From Anaerolineae bacterium (lineage in GTDB: Bacteria; Chloroflexota; Anaerolineae; Anaerolineales; Villigracilaceae): a stretch of DNA of 64,000 nt. The stretch lies in contig JAJPIZ010000011.1 in the NCBI GenBank assembly GCA_021324435.1, positions 1 to 64,000 on the forward strand, written 5' to 3'. How positions within the stretch are numbered: the first letter of the stretch is position 1; every line of letters starts with the position of its first letter. Below are positions 1 through 9,079 of this stretch, piece by piece. A model generated the notes under the pieces. It did not search any database. It saw only the letters and a list, made by a program, of their open reading frames with translations, and was not told the DNA's origin. Both the position numbers and the translations under genes were made by a program.

Positions 1-86
1 ACGTGGCGGGTTTCCTGTACAGAATTTGGAGTTATTTTATCCATAATTTCGTCGTTGCCGATGCGTTCGCTGAAAGGGTTCCGGAT

Positions 87-2633
87 ATGCAGTTTCAATA
101 TACCTCTTACATACTTCCATTGATCGTAGCCGCGATCATTTCGAGCTTGGTTGCGATTTATTCATGGTCGCGGCGTTCGTCGCTGGTCAGCGCAGCTGCC
201 CTAGCCTTCATGGCCGCGGTCATTACAGAATGGTCCCTGGGTTATGCTCTGGAGATTGCAGGCGCAAACATCGAGACGAAATTATTCTGGGGGAAAATTC
301 AGTATATTGGAATTGCCGTTGCTCCTTTGGCCTGGTTTGCCTTTGCTGTCACTCATTCCAATCGTGAAAAGAGCCTGACAACTCGCTCGATTCTACTTTT
401 AGCGATTGTCCCGACTATTACGGTGCTTCTCGCTTTGACCACGGAACGACATGGTCTGATTTGGAGTGAGTTTCATATTGAGCAGGCCGGCGACTTCTCT
501 GTGCTGGGTGTTTCCCATGGGTTATGGTTCTGGGTTCATTCGGCCTATTCTTATGTTTTGTTGCTATGGGGAACTGTTGTTGTCATTCTCCGCTCCATCT
601 GGCGTAAGCGAGGATTGTATCGGCGCCAGGCCGCGACTATGCTTGTCGCGGTGCTTGCGCCGTGGATTGGCAACGTCATATATCTTTCCGGTCTAAGTCC
701 TATCCGTTTCCTGGATTTGACGCCCTTCGCGTTTACCTTTTCGATTGCCGCTCTTGCGTTGGGAGTCTTTGGATTTCAATTGATTGACCTGGTGCCTGTT
801 GCACGGGGCACGGTGATTGAGGAATTGAAGGACGGCATTATTGTGTTGGATGCGCGGGGAAGCATTGCGGACATCAACCCATACGCGCAAAATCTGCTTG
901 GGCTATCGGCTTCGCAAGCGATTGGAAGACAGGCTTCAGATGCATTTGCTCCGTGGTCGAATTTTGTGGAACGTTATGCCGGCGTCGCAGATACCCTGGA
1001 TGAAGTTACGGTTGGTGAGGGCGAGTCTCAGCGCTGGTTCGAAATGCATTTGTCATCTTTATATGATAGGAGAAAGCGCTTTATTGGCCGGGTAATTACC
1101 CTTCATGAAATCACTGGCCGCAAACGCGCTGAGGCTCTTGTGCAGGAGAGTGAAGCCCGCTATCGGCAACTTGTGGAAAATGCAAGCGATATCATTTATC
1201 GTATCAACCTGGACGGGCATTTCACCTATGTGAACCCACCCGCTCTGCATCTCATGGGGTTTCGTACCGAGGCAGATGTGCTTGGAAAGAGTTATTTGGA
1301 TCTCATGTTGCCCGAGTGGCGTGACAAATCGAAGCGATTTTACATGCGCCAGTATCTCAGCCGGCAGGCCAATACATATTATGAGTTTCCGGCCCTGACT
1401 GCGAACGGAGAGGTGATTTGGCTGGGACAGAGCGTGCAGGTAATTGAGGAAGGCGGTCGAGTTGTCGGCTTTCAGGCCGTGGCGAGAAACATCACCGAGA
1501 TTAAGCAGGCACAGGATGCATTGGAAATTGCCCGCGACCAGGCGCTCGAGGCCAGCCGCCTTAAGAGTCTGTTGCTGGCAAAGGTCAGCCATGAATTGCG
1601 GACGCCGTTGTCCGGAATCCTGGGATACGCAGAACTGTTGCGCGCAGATGCGTTCGGTGATCTTACTGAACGCCAAAAAGGCGCCATTACCCACATGATA
1701 GACAGCGCGCAGTACCTTAATGAACTGATCAATGAGTTGCTGGATGAGGCTCAGTTGGAAGCCAGGTCTCTTGTCCTTCGGCCGGACTATTGTTCGCCGC
1801 GCGCCATCCTGAAAAAGGTCGAAGCCAATATGATGGTCTTGGCGCGCGCGCGTGGCCTGGGCTTTTTTGTCGAGATTGATCAAGCCTTCCCTGAAACCAT
1901 CTATTCGGATGAAAGACGCTTGCAACAGATATTGATCAACTTGATTGGTAATGCCATCAAATTTACTGAAGCTGGCGAGGTGCGCGTGAACATCTCTCAG
2001 CCCGAACCTCAGCATTGGCGCATAAAAGTTGCTGATACGGGCGTCGGCATAGCCAAGAGTGACCAGCCCGCTATCTTTGAGCCCTTCCACAAAGTGGATA
2101 ATTCCATGACGCACTATAATCGCGGTGCCGGCCTTGGGTTGTCCATTACCAAGCAGCTGGTTGATTTAATGGGAGGTAGCATCGCCCTCGAAAGCCACGT
2201 GGGGAGGGGTAGTACCTTCACTGTTTTATTGCCGCTTATTGGGGTCCCGCCTGAGGGAGATGGGTCTAGGCCGTTTGCATTGATTGTCGAGGAAGACCCG
2301 AAACTCGCGCATATTTTTACGACCATCCTCAGAGAAATCGGCTACAGAACCGAAATTGACGCACTAGGGGACCAGGTTTTAGACAAGTTGTCTTCTAAAC
2401 GCCCTGCGCTCATCGCCCTGAACCTTCACATGCCTTTGGTAGTTAAAACGAAGATGCTGGATCAGATCCGTTCAAATACGCGTTGGGCCGGAACGCCGGT
2501 GATTGTGATGACCAATGACCCCCAACTTGCACAATCGCTCGAAGGGCAAGTGGAGGCTGTACTGACCCAGCCGGTCAGCTTCGCCCGATTCACAGAGATC
2601 GCTATTCGTCTGGTCTCAGGCGAAGCCTCATAA
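87..2633 (+). CDS. Hybrid sensor histidine kinase, 7TM-PAS-PAS-HisKA-HATPase with pseudo-receiver
   Basis: Membrane sensor kinase. The first ~215 residues hold about seven hydrophobic segments of the 'histidine kinase N-terminal 7TM' type. Two PAS regions follow (about 240-350 and 350-470), then the dimerisation/phospho-acceptor helix with SHELRTPLSG (His near 502), and an ATPase with N box NLIGNAIKF, G1 DTGVGI and G2 GLGLSI. A C-terminal receiver fold (from about 727) has the acidic pair (EED), but the phospho-acceptor Asp reads Asn (LNLHMP) and the conserved Lys reads Gln (LTQP), so it probably cannot be phosphorylated. The tracked ORF begins at a GTG at base 3. I chose ATG 87 because AAGGG lies about 8 nt upstream and the protein then starts like its family (MQFQYTSYILP). 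The intact receiver gene 30 nt downstream is the likely partner. The ligand is unknown. Confidence 0.9.
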   Translation: MQFQYTSYILPLIVAAIISSLVAIYSWSRRSSLVSAAALAFMAAVITEWSLGYALEIAGANIETKLFWGKIQYIGIAVAPLAWFAFAVTHSNREKSLTTRSILLLAIVPTITVLLALTTERHGLIWSEFHIEQAGDFSVLGVSHGLWFWVHSAYSYVLLLWGTVVVILRSIWRKRGLYRRQAATMLVAVLAPWIGNVIYLSGLSPIRFLDLTPFAFTFSIAALALGVFGFQLIDLVPVARGTVIEELKDGIIVLDARGSIADINPYAQNLLGLSASQAIGRQASDAFAPWSNFVERYAGVADTLDEVTVGEGESQRWFEMHLSSLYDRRKRFIGRVITLHEITGRKRAEALVQESEARYRQLVENASDIIYRINLDGHFTYVNPPALHLMGFRTEADVLGKSYLDLMLPEWRDKSKRFYMRQYLSRQANTYYEFPALTANGEVIWLGQSVQVIEEGGRVVGFQAVARNITEIKQAQDALEIARDQALEASRLKSLLLAKVSHELRTPLSGILGYAELLRADAFGDLTERQKGAITHMIDSAQYLNELINELLDEAQLEARSLVLRPDYCSPRAILKKVEANMMVLARARGLGFFVEIDQAFPETIYSDERRLQQILINLIGNAIKFTEAGEVRVNISQPEPQHWRIKVADTGVGIAKSDQPAIFEPFHKVDNSMTHYNRGAGLGLSITKQLVDLMGGSIALESHVGRGSTFTVLLPLIGVPPEGDGSRPFALIVEEDPKLAHIFTTILREIGYRTEIDALGDQVLDKLSSKRPALIALNLHMPLVVKTKMLDQIRSNTRWAGTPVIVMTNDPQLAQSLEGQVEAVLTQPVSFARFTEIAIRLVSGEAS

Positions 2634-2663
2634 CGTCTTTTGATTATAGAAGGGAAGACTGCC

Positions 2664-3017
2664 ATGCCCAAACCGCTCGCCTTTGTCATTGAAGATGATC
2701 CGGCCCTCAGTGAAATTTTTTCGATTGCTCTCCAGAATGATTTCGAAACCCGCACGATTATGGATGGCGACGCGGCGCTCGCACAACTCGCACAAACTGT
2801 GCCCGCGGTGATTGTCCTGGATCTGCATCTCCCTAACATTTCCGGCGCAGATGTTTTTGCCAGAATCCGCGCCGATGACCGCTTCGCCAACACACGTGTG
2901 ATTCTGAGCACGGCGGATGCAGTCCAGGCAGAGATTTTGCGCGAGCAGGCTGATTTCGTCCTGCTCAAACCGGTCAACCCGCTTCAACTGCGCGATCTGG
3001 CTTCCCGTTTGCGCTGA
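2664..3017 (+). CDS. Stand-alone response regulator receiver domain
   Basis: A single CheY-like receiver of 117 residues with no output domain. It has the acidic pocket (IEDDP), the phospho-acceptor Asp in VLDLHLP, the switch Ser/Thr (ILSTAD) and the conserved Lys (LLKPVNP), so it should accept a phosphoryl group. The tracked ORF starts at a TTG at 2640. ATG 2664 is preferred because GAAGGGA lies about 9 nt before it. It follows the hybrid kinase by 30 nt and supplies exactly the two residues that the kinase's own receiver lacks, so the pair is probably one signalling unit. The downstream target is not visible. Confidence 0.9.
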   Translation: MPKPLAFVIEDDPALSEIFSIALQNDFETRTIMDGDAALAQLAQTVPAVIVLDLHLPNISGADVFARIRADDRFANTRVILSTADAVQAEILREQADFVLLKPVNPLQLRDLASRLR

Positions 3018-3213
3018 TGTCCGTGATTGGTCCGCTGAAAATAAGAGGACAATGTTCGCTTGTCTCATTTTGACTCGTGTTCTCAGCCTCGCGCGCCAAA
3101 TTGAAATGACTGCGAAAAGTGCGTCGCACCAAACCGACAAGTGAATCTGCTAAACGAAATATATCCTGTCTTTTGGGCGCGCCCGTTATAGAAGGGTGCA
3201 AGGCGCCCTCTGC

Positions 3214-5997
3214 TCACATCCCCAGCCACTTCCCGGCCTCGCGCGCCAAATTGATAGCAGGCCCCTGCCGCGCGGTGCAGGGAGGCAGGGATTCCAAGAA
3301 CAGCCGCCCGTATTGCTTGGTCAACACACGGCGATCCAAAATAGCGACCACGCCGCGGTCAGAGGCGGTGCGAATCAGGCGGCCAAATCCCTGACGGAAT
3401 TTCAAAATGGCTTCGGGCAAGTAATATTCGCTGAATGAATCTTCGTACATCTCGGAGCGCGCCGCGATCAACGGATCGGTGGGAACGTCGAACGGGAGTT
3501 TCGTGATCATCACAACCGACAGGGCCGCGCCGGGCACATCCACGCCTTCCCAAAACGAACGCGTGCCGAGCAGAACCGCGCGGTCCGTGGATTTGAATGA
3601 TTCCAGCAAGGCGTTCGGCGACGCGCCGTCACCTTGTTCGTAGACAAAAATATCTTCGCGCGCCAGCGGCCCCGTGATAGCCTGCGCGGTCTTCTTCAAT
3701 GCGGCGTAGGATGTAAACAGAACCAGCATCCGCCCGCCGGTGGCTTTGGCTGTGGAAACGATGGCGCGGTCGAGTGCTTGCTGATAACCGTTGATGTTCG
3801 GCTCGGGAATATCATTGGCGATATAAAGCAAAGTCGAACTCTCGTAATCATACGGCGAACCGAGTTGCATCTCGTCCGCTTCGTCCGCGCCGAGGGTGTT
3901 GCGCAGATAACCGAACTCGCCGTGCGCGGTCAGCGTGGCGGAGGTGAGAATAACCGATGACTTTTCGTGCCACAAGACTTTTTCGATCAGCGGCCCGACC
4001 CTCAGCGGCGCGGCGTTGAGTGACAATTTGTTTCCGTTTGGGTTGACCTCGATCCAATACACCTGTCCCTCGTTCGGCGCGCTGATCATGCCGGTCACGT
4101 TCATTTCAGCCTCGGCTAGTCTGCGATAAACATTACTCAAATCGCCGATCACATCTTCGAGTTCGTCGTGACCGTCCGCGAATAATTCCGAGCAGGCTTT
4201 GTGTATCTCTTCGATGCCTTTTAGCAAAAGCCTGGCCGTCTCTCCAGCGGCATCCCAACTAATTTCCACTTCATTCCAGCCGGGCATGGCGCGCGTGGCG
4301 GGCAGAACTCGCATCTGCCAGTTGTAATTGCTTTGCGGCTGTCCCTCACGTTGAAGTTTGGCAAACTCAGCAGCGGTGGTGAAAAACTCGCGGTTGAGTT
4401 GTTCGAGACGGAAGGCGCTGTCGGTGGCGCGGCTGACCTTTTGCTGAAGCAGGCCAAAGTCCGAGGGACGAAGCGTTTGGCGAGTCTCGCTGAGCACGCG
4501 TCCCAGAATCCCTGCGTTCGATCCGCCGATCTCTTTCATCAATCGCTCGAGATCGAATTGGGTCAAACGAAAAGAAAGCGCGCTGGTCGTGGCTGACTCG
4601 AGATGATGACCTTCGTCAATGATGAGGTGCGAATAATCGGGCAGGACTTTGCCCTGGGCGGCGATGTCCGAAAGAAGCAGCGCGTGATTAACGACCAACA
4701 AATGCGCGGATTGCGAGGCGGTTTTGGCGCGATGAAACGGGCACGCGCCGCCCGTGCGCTTCAAACATGTTTCGGTTGTGCAGGCATCGTCCTCCGCCGA
4801 AAGTTTCAGCCACACTTCGCGCTCGACGGGGCCGTTGAGATTGAGCGCGTTACGGTCGCCGCTTTGGTCGGTCAATTGCCATACCATCACTTTGGCGAGC
4901 ACGCGCATCTCGTCTTCGTTGCGCGGGCCGAAATGTTTCAAATTATCCAGCCGACGCGGGCAGAGATAATTGGCGCGGCCTTTCATCACCGCCGCGCGCA
5001 AATCGAGATTGAGCGCGGCGCGCAGATCGGGAATATCTTTTTGGATCAATTGGTCTTGAAGATTGATCGTATTGGTCGAGACAACGACGCGCGTATTATT
5101 TTGGATGGCGAACAGCGCAGCAGGCACGAGATAGGCAAACGATTTGCCCACGCCGGTTCCGGCCTCGACCATTAAATGGTTCCCGTTTGAAAGGGCTTTG
5201 GTTACAGCCCTGAGCATTTCCACTTGCTCCGGTCTCTGCTCGAAGGATTCGAAATATTTTGAAAATGGTCCGCCGTACTCCAGCACTGATGCAACCTCAT
5301 CGGCGTCGAGCGGAGTTGGTGTTTCAGGATTTTCCAGCGGCGGATATTTCGAATCATCGAACCATTGCGCCGCGTTCTTCTTGATTTTTTTGACTTGTAT
5401 GCCCTCTTTTGCTTTTGCTTTCAGAATTTCCTGAAACACATAACTGGCGTTCCATACCAATGGCTCGCTCAAGCGGACGATCTCCGCGACCAAATCGAGT
5501 GGTAGTCCGCGCGCGATCTCATACAGGCGATTGAACGCGGCCATTGTGACTTTGGCGTCGTCCATTGCTCTGTGCGTGGCGGGCAGGAGAATTCCCAGTT
5601 CTTTTCCGAGTGAACCGAGGTTGTATCGGCTGGCGGTTGGGAGCAAAACCGCGGCCAGTTCGTACGTGTCAATGATTTCGTTGAACGCGAAGGGGATTTG
5701 CTTTTGCAGGAAGCCAACATCGAAACGGACATTGTGTCCCACGATGGGCGCATCGCCAACGAAAGCCTCCAGTTCATGGGCGACATCGCGCACGCGCGGA
5801 GCCTGTCTCAGCATGGCATCGTCAATGCCGGTCAGTTGTGTGATGAATTCGGGGATATGACGATTCGGATTGATTAGCGATGACCACTCGTCTTCGACGC
5901 GATTGCCTTTGAATTTCACCGCCGCAATCTCGATGATCGAGTCGCGGCTTTCGTCGAGGCCGGTGGTTTCGATGTCTATGGCTACAAATGATGTCAT
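3214..5997 (-). CDS. dinG: DnaQ-like exonuclease fused to DinG/XPD-family helicase
   Basis: Superfamily 2 DNA helicase with an N-terminal 3'-5' exonuclease, 927 aa. Exonuclease motifs: DIETTG at residue 8, HNVRFD in the middle and HRAMDDAK near 140. The helicase half has Walker A AGTGVGKS, a DEAH-like box IDEGHH and a C-terminal motif VI region QGFGRLIR. Four cysteines between Walker A and the DEAH box (LCPRR, then CTTETC and GGACPF) match the [4Fe-4S] ligand pattern of XPD/DinG helicases. The exonuclease-helicase order is that of Gram-positive DinG, whose best-known members lack the cluster. Probable role: unwinding of damaged or structured DNA. The first ATG is used; no strong ribosome site precedes it. 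It stands alone, ending 196 nt from the receiver gene. Confidence 0.9.
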   Translation of the reverse strand: MTSFVAIDIETTGLDESRDSIIEIAAVKFKGNRVEDEWSSLINPNRHIPEFITQLTGIDDAMLRQAPRVRDVAHELEAFVGDAPIVGHNVRFDVGFLQKQIPFAFNEIIDTYELAAVLLPTASRYNLGSLGKELGILLPATHRAMDDAKVTMAAFNRLYEIARGLPLDLVAEIVRLSEPLVWNASYVFQEILKAKAKEGIQVKKIKKNAAQWFDDSKYPPLENPETPTPLDADEVASVLEYGGPFSKYFESFEQRPEQVEMLRAVTKALSNGNHLMVEAGTGVGKSFAYLVPAALFAIQNNTRVVVSTNTINLQDQLIQKDIPDLRAALNLDLRAAVMKGRANYLCPRRLDNLKHFGPRNEDEMRVLAKVMVWQLTDQSGDRNALNLNGPVEREVWLKLSAEDDACTTETCLKRTGGACPFHRAKTASQSAHLLVVNHALLLSDIAAQGKVLPDYSHLIIDEGHHLESATTSALSFRLTQFDLERLMKEIGGSNAGILGRVLSETRQTLRPSDFGLLQQKVSRATDSAFRLEQLNREFFTTAAEFAKLQREGQPQSNYNWQMRVLPATRAMPGWNEVEISWDAAGETARLLLKGIEEIHKACSELFADGHDELEDVIGDLSNVYRRLAEAEMNVTGMISAPNEGQVYWIEVNPNGNKLSLNAAPLRVGPLIEKVLWHEKSSVILTSATLTAHGEFGYLRNTLGADEADEMQLGSPYDYESSTLLYIANDIPEPNINGYQQALDRAIVSTAKATGGRMLVLFTSYAALKKTAQAITGPLAREDIFVYEQGDGASPNALLESFKSTDRAVLLGTRSFWEGVDVPGAALSVVMITKLPFDVPTDPLIAARSEMYEDSFSEYYLPEAILKFRQGFGRLIRTASDRGVVAILDRRVLTKQYGRLFLESLPPCTARQGPAINLAREAGKWLGM

Positions 5998-6059
5998 GAA
6001 ATGAACGACTTTGAAGGAGATTTTGGAATTAGAACAAGTGTACCATAGAATAATAACAC

Positions 6060-6150
6060 GTCATTGCGGGGGTGCATAACGCTTGAAACAATCTCCAAAC
6101 TTAGCAGGGGATTACTTCGTCGTGCCCTTCGAGCATTCCTCGCAACGATG
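6060..6150. repeat. Dispersed imperfect inverted repeat (GTCATTGCGAG type)
   Basis: An intergenic tract beginning GTCATTGCGGG and ending CTCGCAACGAT, so its ends are nearly inverted copies. The same end sequences recur at 16324-16416 and 17519-17654. It lies between dinG and the NERD-like gene and probably forms an imperfect hairpin. No coding potential is apparent. Confidence 0.6.
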
Positions 6151-6162
6151 TGTCAGGGTTAT

Positions 6163-6852
6163 TTATTCCTGCGGCAGAACCGACTTTATCTTTTCTAGCG
6201 CTGGCGATCCCAACACTCGTCCCTTTTGACGGAGGAACTCCTTGAGTTGCTTTATCTTCAATGCGGGAGCGGGCGCGTCGGTCGTGTCAATTTCAACTTG
6301 ATCGGAGGTGAATACCAGCGCGCCTTGGATTTCGGGAATCTCGTTTTCGTCCATCTGCTTCGCAAGATATTTCTTCACGGAGTTGATCTGCGATTCCATT
6401 TCAAGATCGGGGCGGCCAATGCCTTCCTGGCCGAAGATAGTCATGTAAGCTTGCATGAATCCGCCGCCCGTGAGTCGCCAGCGATTCTTGTAATAGGTCA
6501 CCTTGCCGCGCTGATGAAAGGGGAGTAATACCCAGACCCCTGCCGCGCCGACATATAGATGGGAAGCGGGCGTTACAAAATGATAAATCGTATCTTCGTT
6601 GGATAAACCTTTGAGTGCCGTATCCAGTTGTTCATCAATGCGCGGGCTGCGTCCCCAGCGGTTGGAAAAATACATGCCGATTTGCGTCATGGTGAAGCCG
6701 ACAACTAATGCTATGATGGAATATGTGAGCAAGTCCACGCGCGTGAATGAGATGTACATACCCAAACCAAGCACGGCCAGCGCGCCAAGGCTAAGCCACT
6801 GACCAATCCTCGCATTGCGTTGGATCATCTTTTCGTTTTTGATGGTTTTCAT
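6163..6852 (-). CDS. Membrane protein with NERD-like domain
   Basis: A 229-aa protein. Two hydrophobic segments (about 17-35 and 42-62) are followed by a soluble domain with the layout of the nuclease-related domain (NERD): a central AAGVWVLLPF strand, a basic/aromatic stretch, a QINSVKKYL helix and a final ALVFTS strand. The usual acidic residue before the central strand and the Lys after it are not visible, so nuclease activity is doubtful. It sits 41 nt after the end of plsX on the same strand but has no obvious link to lipid synthesis. The family assignment rests on pattern only. Confidence 0.6.
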   Translation of the reverse strand: MKTIKNEKMIQRNARIGQWLSLGALAVLGLGMYISFTRVDLLTYSIIALVVGFTMTQIGMYFSNRWGRSPRIDEQLDTALKGLSNEDTIYHFVTPASHLYVGAAGVWVLLPFHQRGKVTYYKNRWRLTGGGFMQAYMTIFGQEGIGRPDLEMESQINSVKKYLAKQMDENEIPEIQGALVFTSDQVEIDTTDAPAPALKIKQLKEFLRQKGRVLGSPALEKIKSVLPQE

Positions 6853-6893
6853 TTTTGTCCCATGTAGTAGCGACTTAAGTCGCTATTACGAAA

Positions 6894-7910
6894 TTATCTC
6901 TTCAAACTTTCTTCAATCGCAGATTTCATTGCATCCAAAACCTTTGCCTCCGCGGCATTCTTCGCCACGCGTATCGCGTTTTTGATGGCGTACGCGTCCG
7001 AGCGGCCATGCCCGATGAAGACCAGTCCGTTTACCCCGAGCAGGGGAGCCGCGCCTTCTTCAGACGGATCGAGCAGTTTCTTGAGTTGACTGAGCGCAGG
7101 CTTAACCAGCAATCCGCCGATTTTCGTCATCAGGTTGCCGTTCTTGATCATCTCGCGGATCTTATCCACCAGCAGTTTAGCCACCGCTTCGTCGGATTTC
7201 AGCATCACATTCCCAACGAAGCCGTCCGTCACCGCCACATCCACTTTGCCACCGATCACTTCTTTGCCCTCGACGTTTCCGAAATAATTAAGCCCCGATC
7301 TCTTGATCAATGGCGTCGCAGCCCTCACCAGCTCATTGCCTTTGCCTTCCTCCTCGCCATTGGAAACGATCCCCACTTTTGGGTTTTTCACGCCGCGCAC
7401 TTTTTCCGCATAGATGCTTCCCATGATGGCAAATTGCAGAAGATTTTCTGGTTTGCAGTCCGGGTTCGCGCCGATATCAAGCACGATGCAGATTCCCGTC
7501 GCGGTTGGGAATGGACCAGCCAGTGCGGGACGATCCACGCCGCGCAGGCGGCCAAGACGAAACAGCGCGGTGACCATTCCCGCCCCGGTGTTGCCCGCGG
7601 TGACAAAAGCGTCCGCTTCTCCGCGCTTGACGAGGTCAATGCCTACCGCCATCGAGTTTTTCGCGTCCTTGTGCCTCGCTTTGAAAGCCAGGTCCTCGCC
7701 TTTATCTTCCATCGTCAGCATTTCAGGCGCGTGGACGATGCGGATGGGCAAACTGCCCGGGTTTTGCGCGCTGAGCACAGGTCTGATTTTTGATTCGTCG
7801 CCCACTAAAATGATTTCAACACCATATTCACGCGCGGCCATCACCGCGCCTTCCACATCCGGAGTCGGATAATTATCGCTCCCCATCGCGTCCACAACAA
7901 TTCGAGTCAT
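6894..7910 (-). CDS. plsX: Phosphate acyltransferase PlsX
   Basis: Converts acyl-ACP to acyl-phosphate, the donor for PlsY in phospholipid synthesis, and acts at the inner face of the membrane. The 338-aa length is typical. Diagnostic features are the N-terminal IVVDAMGSDNYP, the central GNTGAGM, LDIGANPDCKPENL, and VDVAVTDGFVGNV. GGAGGA lies just before the ATG at 7910. The gene is read away from the tRNA-Leu unit. No fab or acpP genes are beside it here, although plsX often sits with them in other bacteria. Confidence 0.95.
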   Translation of the reverse strand: MTRIVVDAMGSDNYPTPDVEGAVMAAREYGVEIILVGDESKIRPVLSAQNPGSLPIRIVHAPEMLTMEDKGEDLAFKARHKDAKNSMAVGIDLVKRGEADAFVTAGNTGAGMVTALFRLGRLRGVDRPALAGPFPTATGICIVLDIGANPDCKPENLLQFAIMGSIYAEKVRGVKNPKVGIVSNGEEEGKGNELVRAATPLIKRSGLNYFGNVEGKEVIGGKVDVAVTDGFVGNVMLKSDEAVAKLLVDKIREMIKNGNLMTKIGGLLVKPALSQLKKLLDPSEEGAAPLLGVNGLVFIGHGRSDAYAIKNAIRVAKNAAEAKVLDAMKSAIEESLKR

Positions 7911-7923
7911 AAGTCCTCCGCGA

Positions 7924-7998
7924 TGTCACTCTGAGGGCGCATTGCGCCCGAAGAGTCTCAGTGAATTTGAGAGACCCTTCGCTATGCTCAGGGTGACA
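7924..7998. repeat. Dispersed inverted repeat (TGTCACTCTGAG / CTCAGGGTGACA)
   Basis: The outer arms TGTCACTCTGAG and CTCAGGGTGACA are inverted copies, and an inner GGGCGC-ATT-GCGCCC hairpin is also present. A half-unit with the same right arm occurs at 32302-32330. It lies between plsX and the tRNA promoter. Confidence 0.7.
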
Positions 7999-8012
7999 TT
8001 GAAATGTTTTGC

Positions 8013-8040
8013 TTGACAAGCAAAGCAAGCCGATTATAAT
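8013..8040 (+). promoter_or_regulatory. Consensus sigma70-type promoter of the tRNA
   Basis: TTGACA at 8013-8018 and TATAAT at 8035-8040 are separated by 16 bp. The predicted start is near 8047, about 25 nt before the tRNA. It is the closest match to the bacterial consensus that I found in the window. Confidence 0.85.
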
Positions 8041-8071
8041 ACGGCCTGCTTGCATCAAAGTGTTTTGTTTT

Positions 8072-8153
8072 GCGCTGGTGCTGGAATTGGCAGACAGGCA
8101 TGGTTGAGGGCCATGTGCCGCAAGGCGTGAGGGTTCAAGTCCCTCCCAGCGCA
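8072..8153 (+). tRNA. tRNA-Leu (anticodon GAG)
   Basis: The acceptor stem GCGCTGG (8072-8078) pairs with CCAGCGC (8146-8152). The anticodon stem CATGG/CCATG encloses loop TTGAGGG, giving anticodon GAG at 8106-8108. The T arm contains GGGTTCAAGTCCC, and a long variable arm is present as expected for leucine tRNA. The discriminator is A, and the CCA end is not encoded. It decodes CUC/CUU. Confidence 0.95.
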
Positions 8154-8180
8154 CACAGAGAGTTGCAGTCTTCATCGAAA

Positions 8181-8210
8181 ATCCCCGAGTACTCGGGGAT
8201 TTTATTTTAT
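8181..8210 (+). terminator. Rho-independent terminator after tRNA-Leu
   Basis: A self-complementary stem ATCCCCGAGT/ACTCGGGGAT (8181-8200) is followed by TTTATTTTAT, 27 nt after the tRNA. The A-rich left flank could let it also act on the minus strand. Confidence 0.85.
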
Positions 8211-8313
8211 GATTCGCGTTGAGCGGAGTGGTGTGTAGCGTTACATAGTTGAAGCGCAAAGCGATGTTCGGATGCCCTTCGGCTTCGCTACTCAGCGCGA
8301 ACAAATACGCGAG

Positions 8314-9078
8314 TTATTCATGTCCGCCGGAGCGATAGCGATCAATCAGCGCTTTCGTGCGCGGATCTTTGGGCGATTTGAAAATAACTTCAGGGGTGTT
8401 TTCTTCGATGATCTCGCCATCGGCCATGACAACCACCCGGTCGGCGACTTCGCGCGCAAAGCCCATTTCATGAGTCACAACCAGCATGGTCATGCCTTCC
8501 TGCGCAACTTTCTTCATCACGTTCAGCACCTCACCGATTAATTCCGGGTCCAGCGCAGAGGTTGGCTCGTCGAACAGCATCACCTTCGGTTCCATAGCCA
8601 GCGCGCGCGCGATGGCCACGCGCTGTTTCTGTCCGCCGGAGAGACGGTTAGGGAACTCATCCTTCTTAAAGAGCAAGCCGACCCGATCCAGATTCATCTC
8701 GGCAATTTGCACGGCCTTTGCCCGATCCATGCCCTTGACGATGACAGGCCCCTCGGTGACATTGTCGAGCACGGACATGTGCGGAAACAAATTGAATTCC
8801 TGAAAGACCATGCCGGTTTTCAATCGCACCTCGTGCACCAGCTGACGATGTTCCTTGCCTCTGCCGCCTGCTTTGACAACAAGTTTATCCACCTCGATCG
8901 TTCCAGCGGAGGGTTCCTCCAGGAAGTTGATGCAACGCAAAAGCGTGCTTTTCCCCGAGCCGCTCCGTCCGATGATGCAGACCACTTCCATCGGTTTGAC
9001 TTCGAGATCAATTTTCTTTAAAACATGCAGGCGGCCAAAGTATTTATCGAGACCTGTGACTTTGATAATGCTCGACAT
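8314..9078 (-). CDS. Polar amino-acid ABC transporter, ATP-binding subunit
   Basis: A 254-aa ATPase of the GlnQ/HisP type that powers amino-acid import from the cytoplasmic face. Walker A is GRSGSGKST, the signature is [15 protein letters not shown], Walker B is [12 protein letters not shown], and the switch His is in VVTHE. It starts 1 nt after the permease stop, so the two are translated together. It is the last gene of the binding protein-permease-ATPase unit. The exact substrate cannot be read from the sequence. Confidence 0.95.
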   Translation of the reverse strand: MSSIIKVTGLDKYFGRLHVLKKIDLEVKPMEVVCIIGRSGSGKSTLLRCINFLEEPSAGTIEVDKLVVKAGGRGKEHRQLVHEVRLKTGMVFQEFNLFPHMSVLDNVTEGPVIVKGMDRAKAVQIAEMNLDRVGLLFKKDEFPNRLSGGQKQRVAIARALAMEPKVMLFDEPTSALDPELIGEVLNVMKKVAQEGMTMLVVTHEMGFAREVADRVVVMADGEIIEENTPEVIFKSPKDPRTKALIDRYRSGGHE

Positions 9079-9079
9079 G

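Noticed and set aside
1059-2114. 351-aa minus-strand ORF
   Set aside because: Shadow of the histidine kinase; it covers HisKA and ATPase motifs read in the correct frame on plus.
7008-7793. 261-aa plus-strand ORF
   Set aside because: Antisense to plsX.
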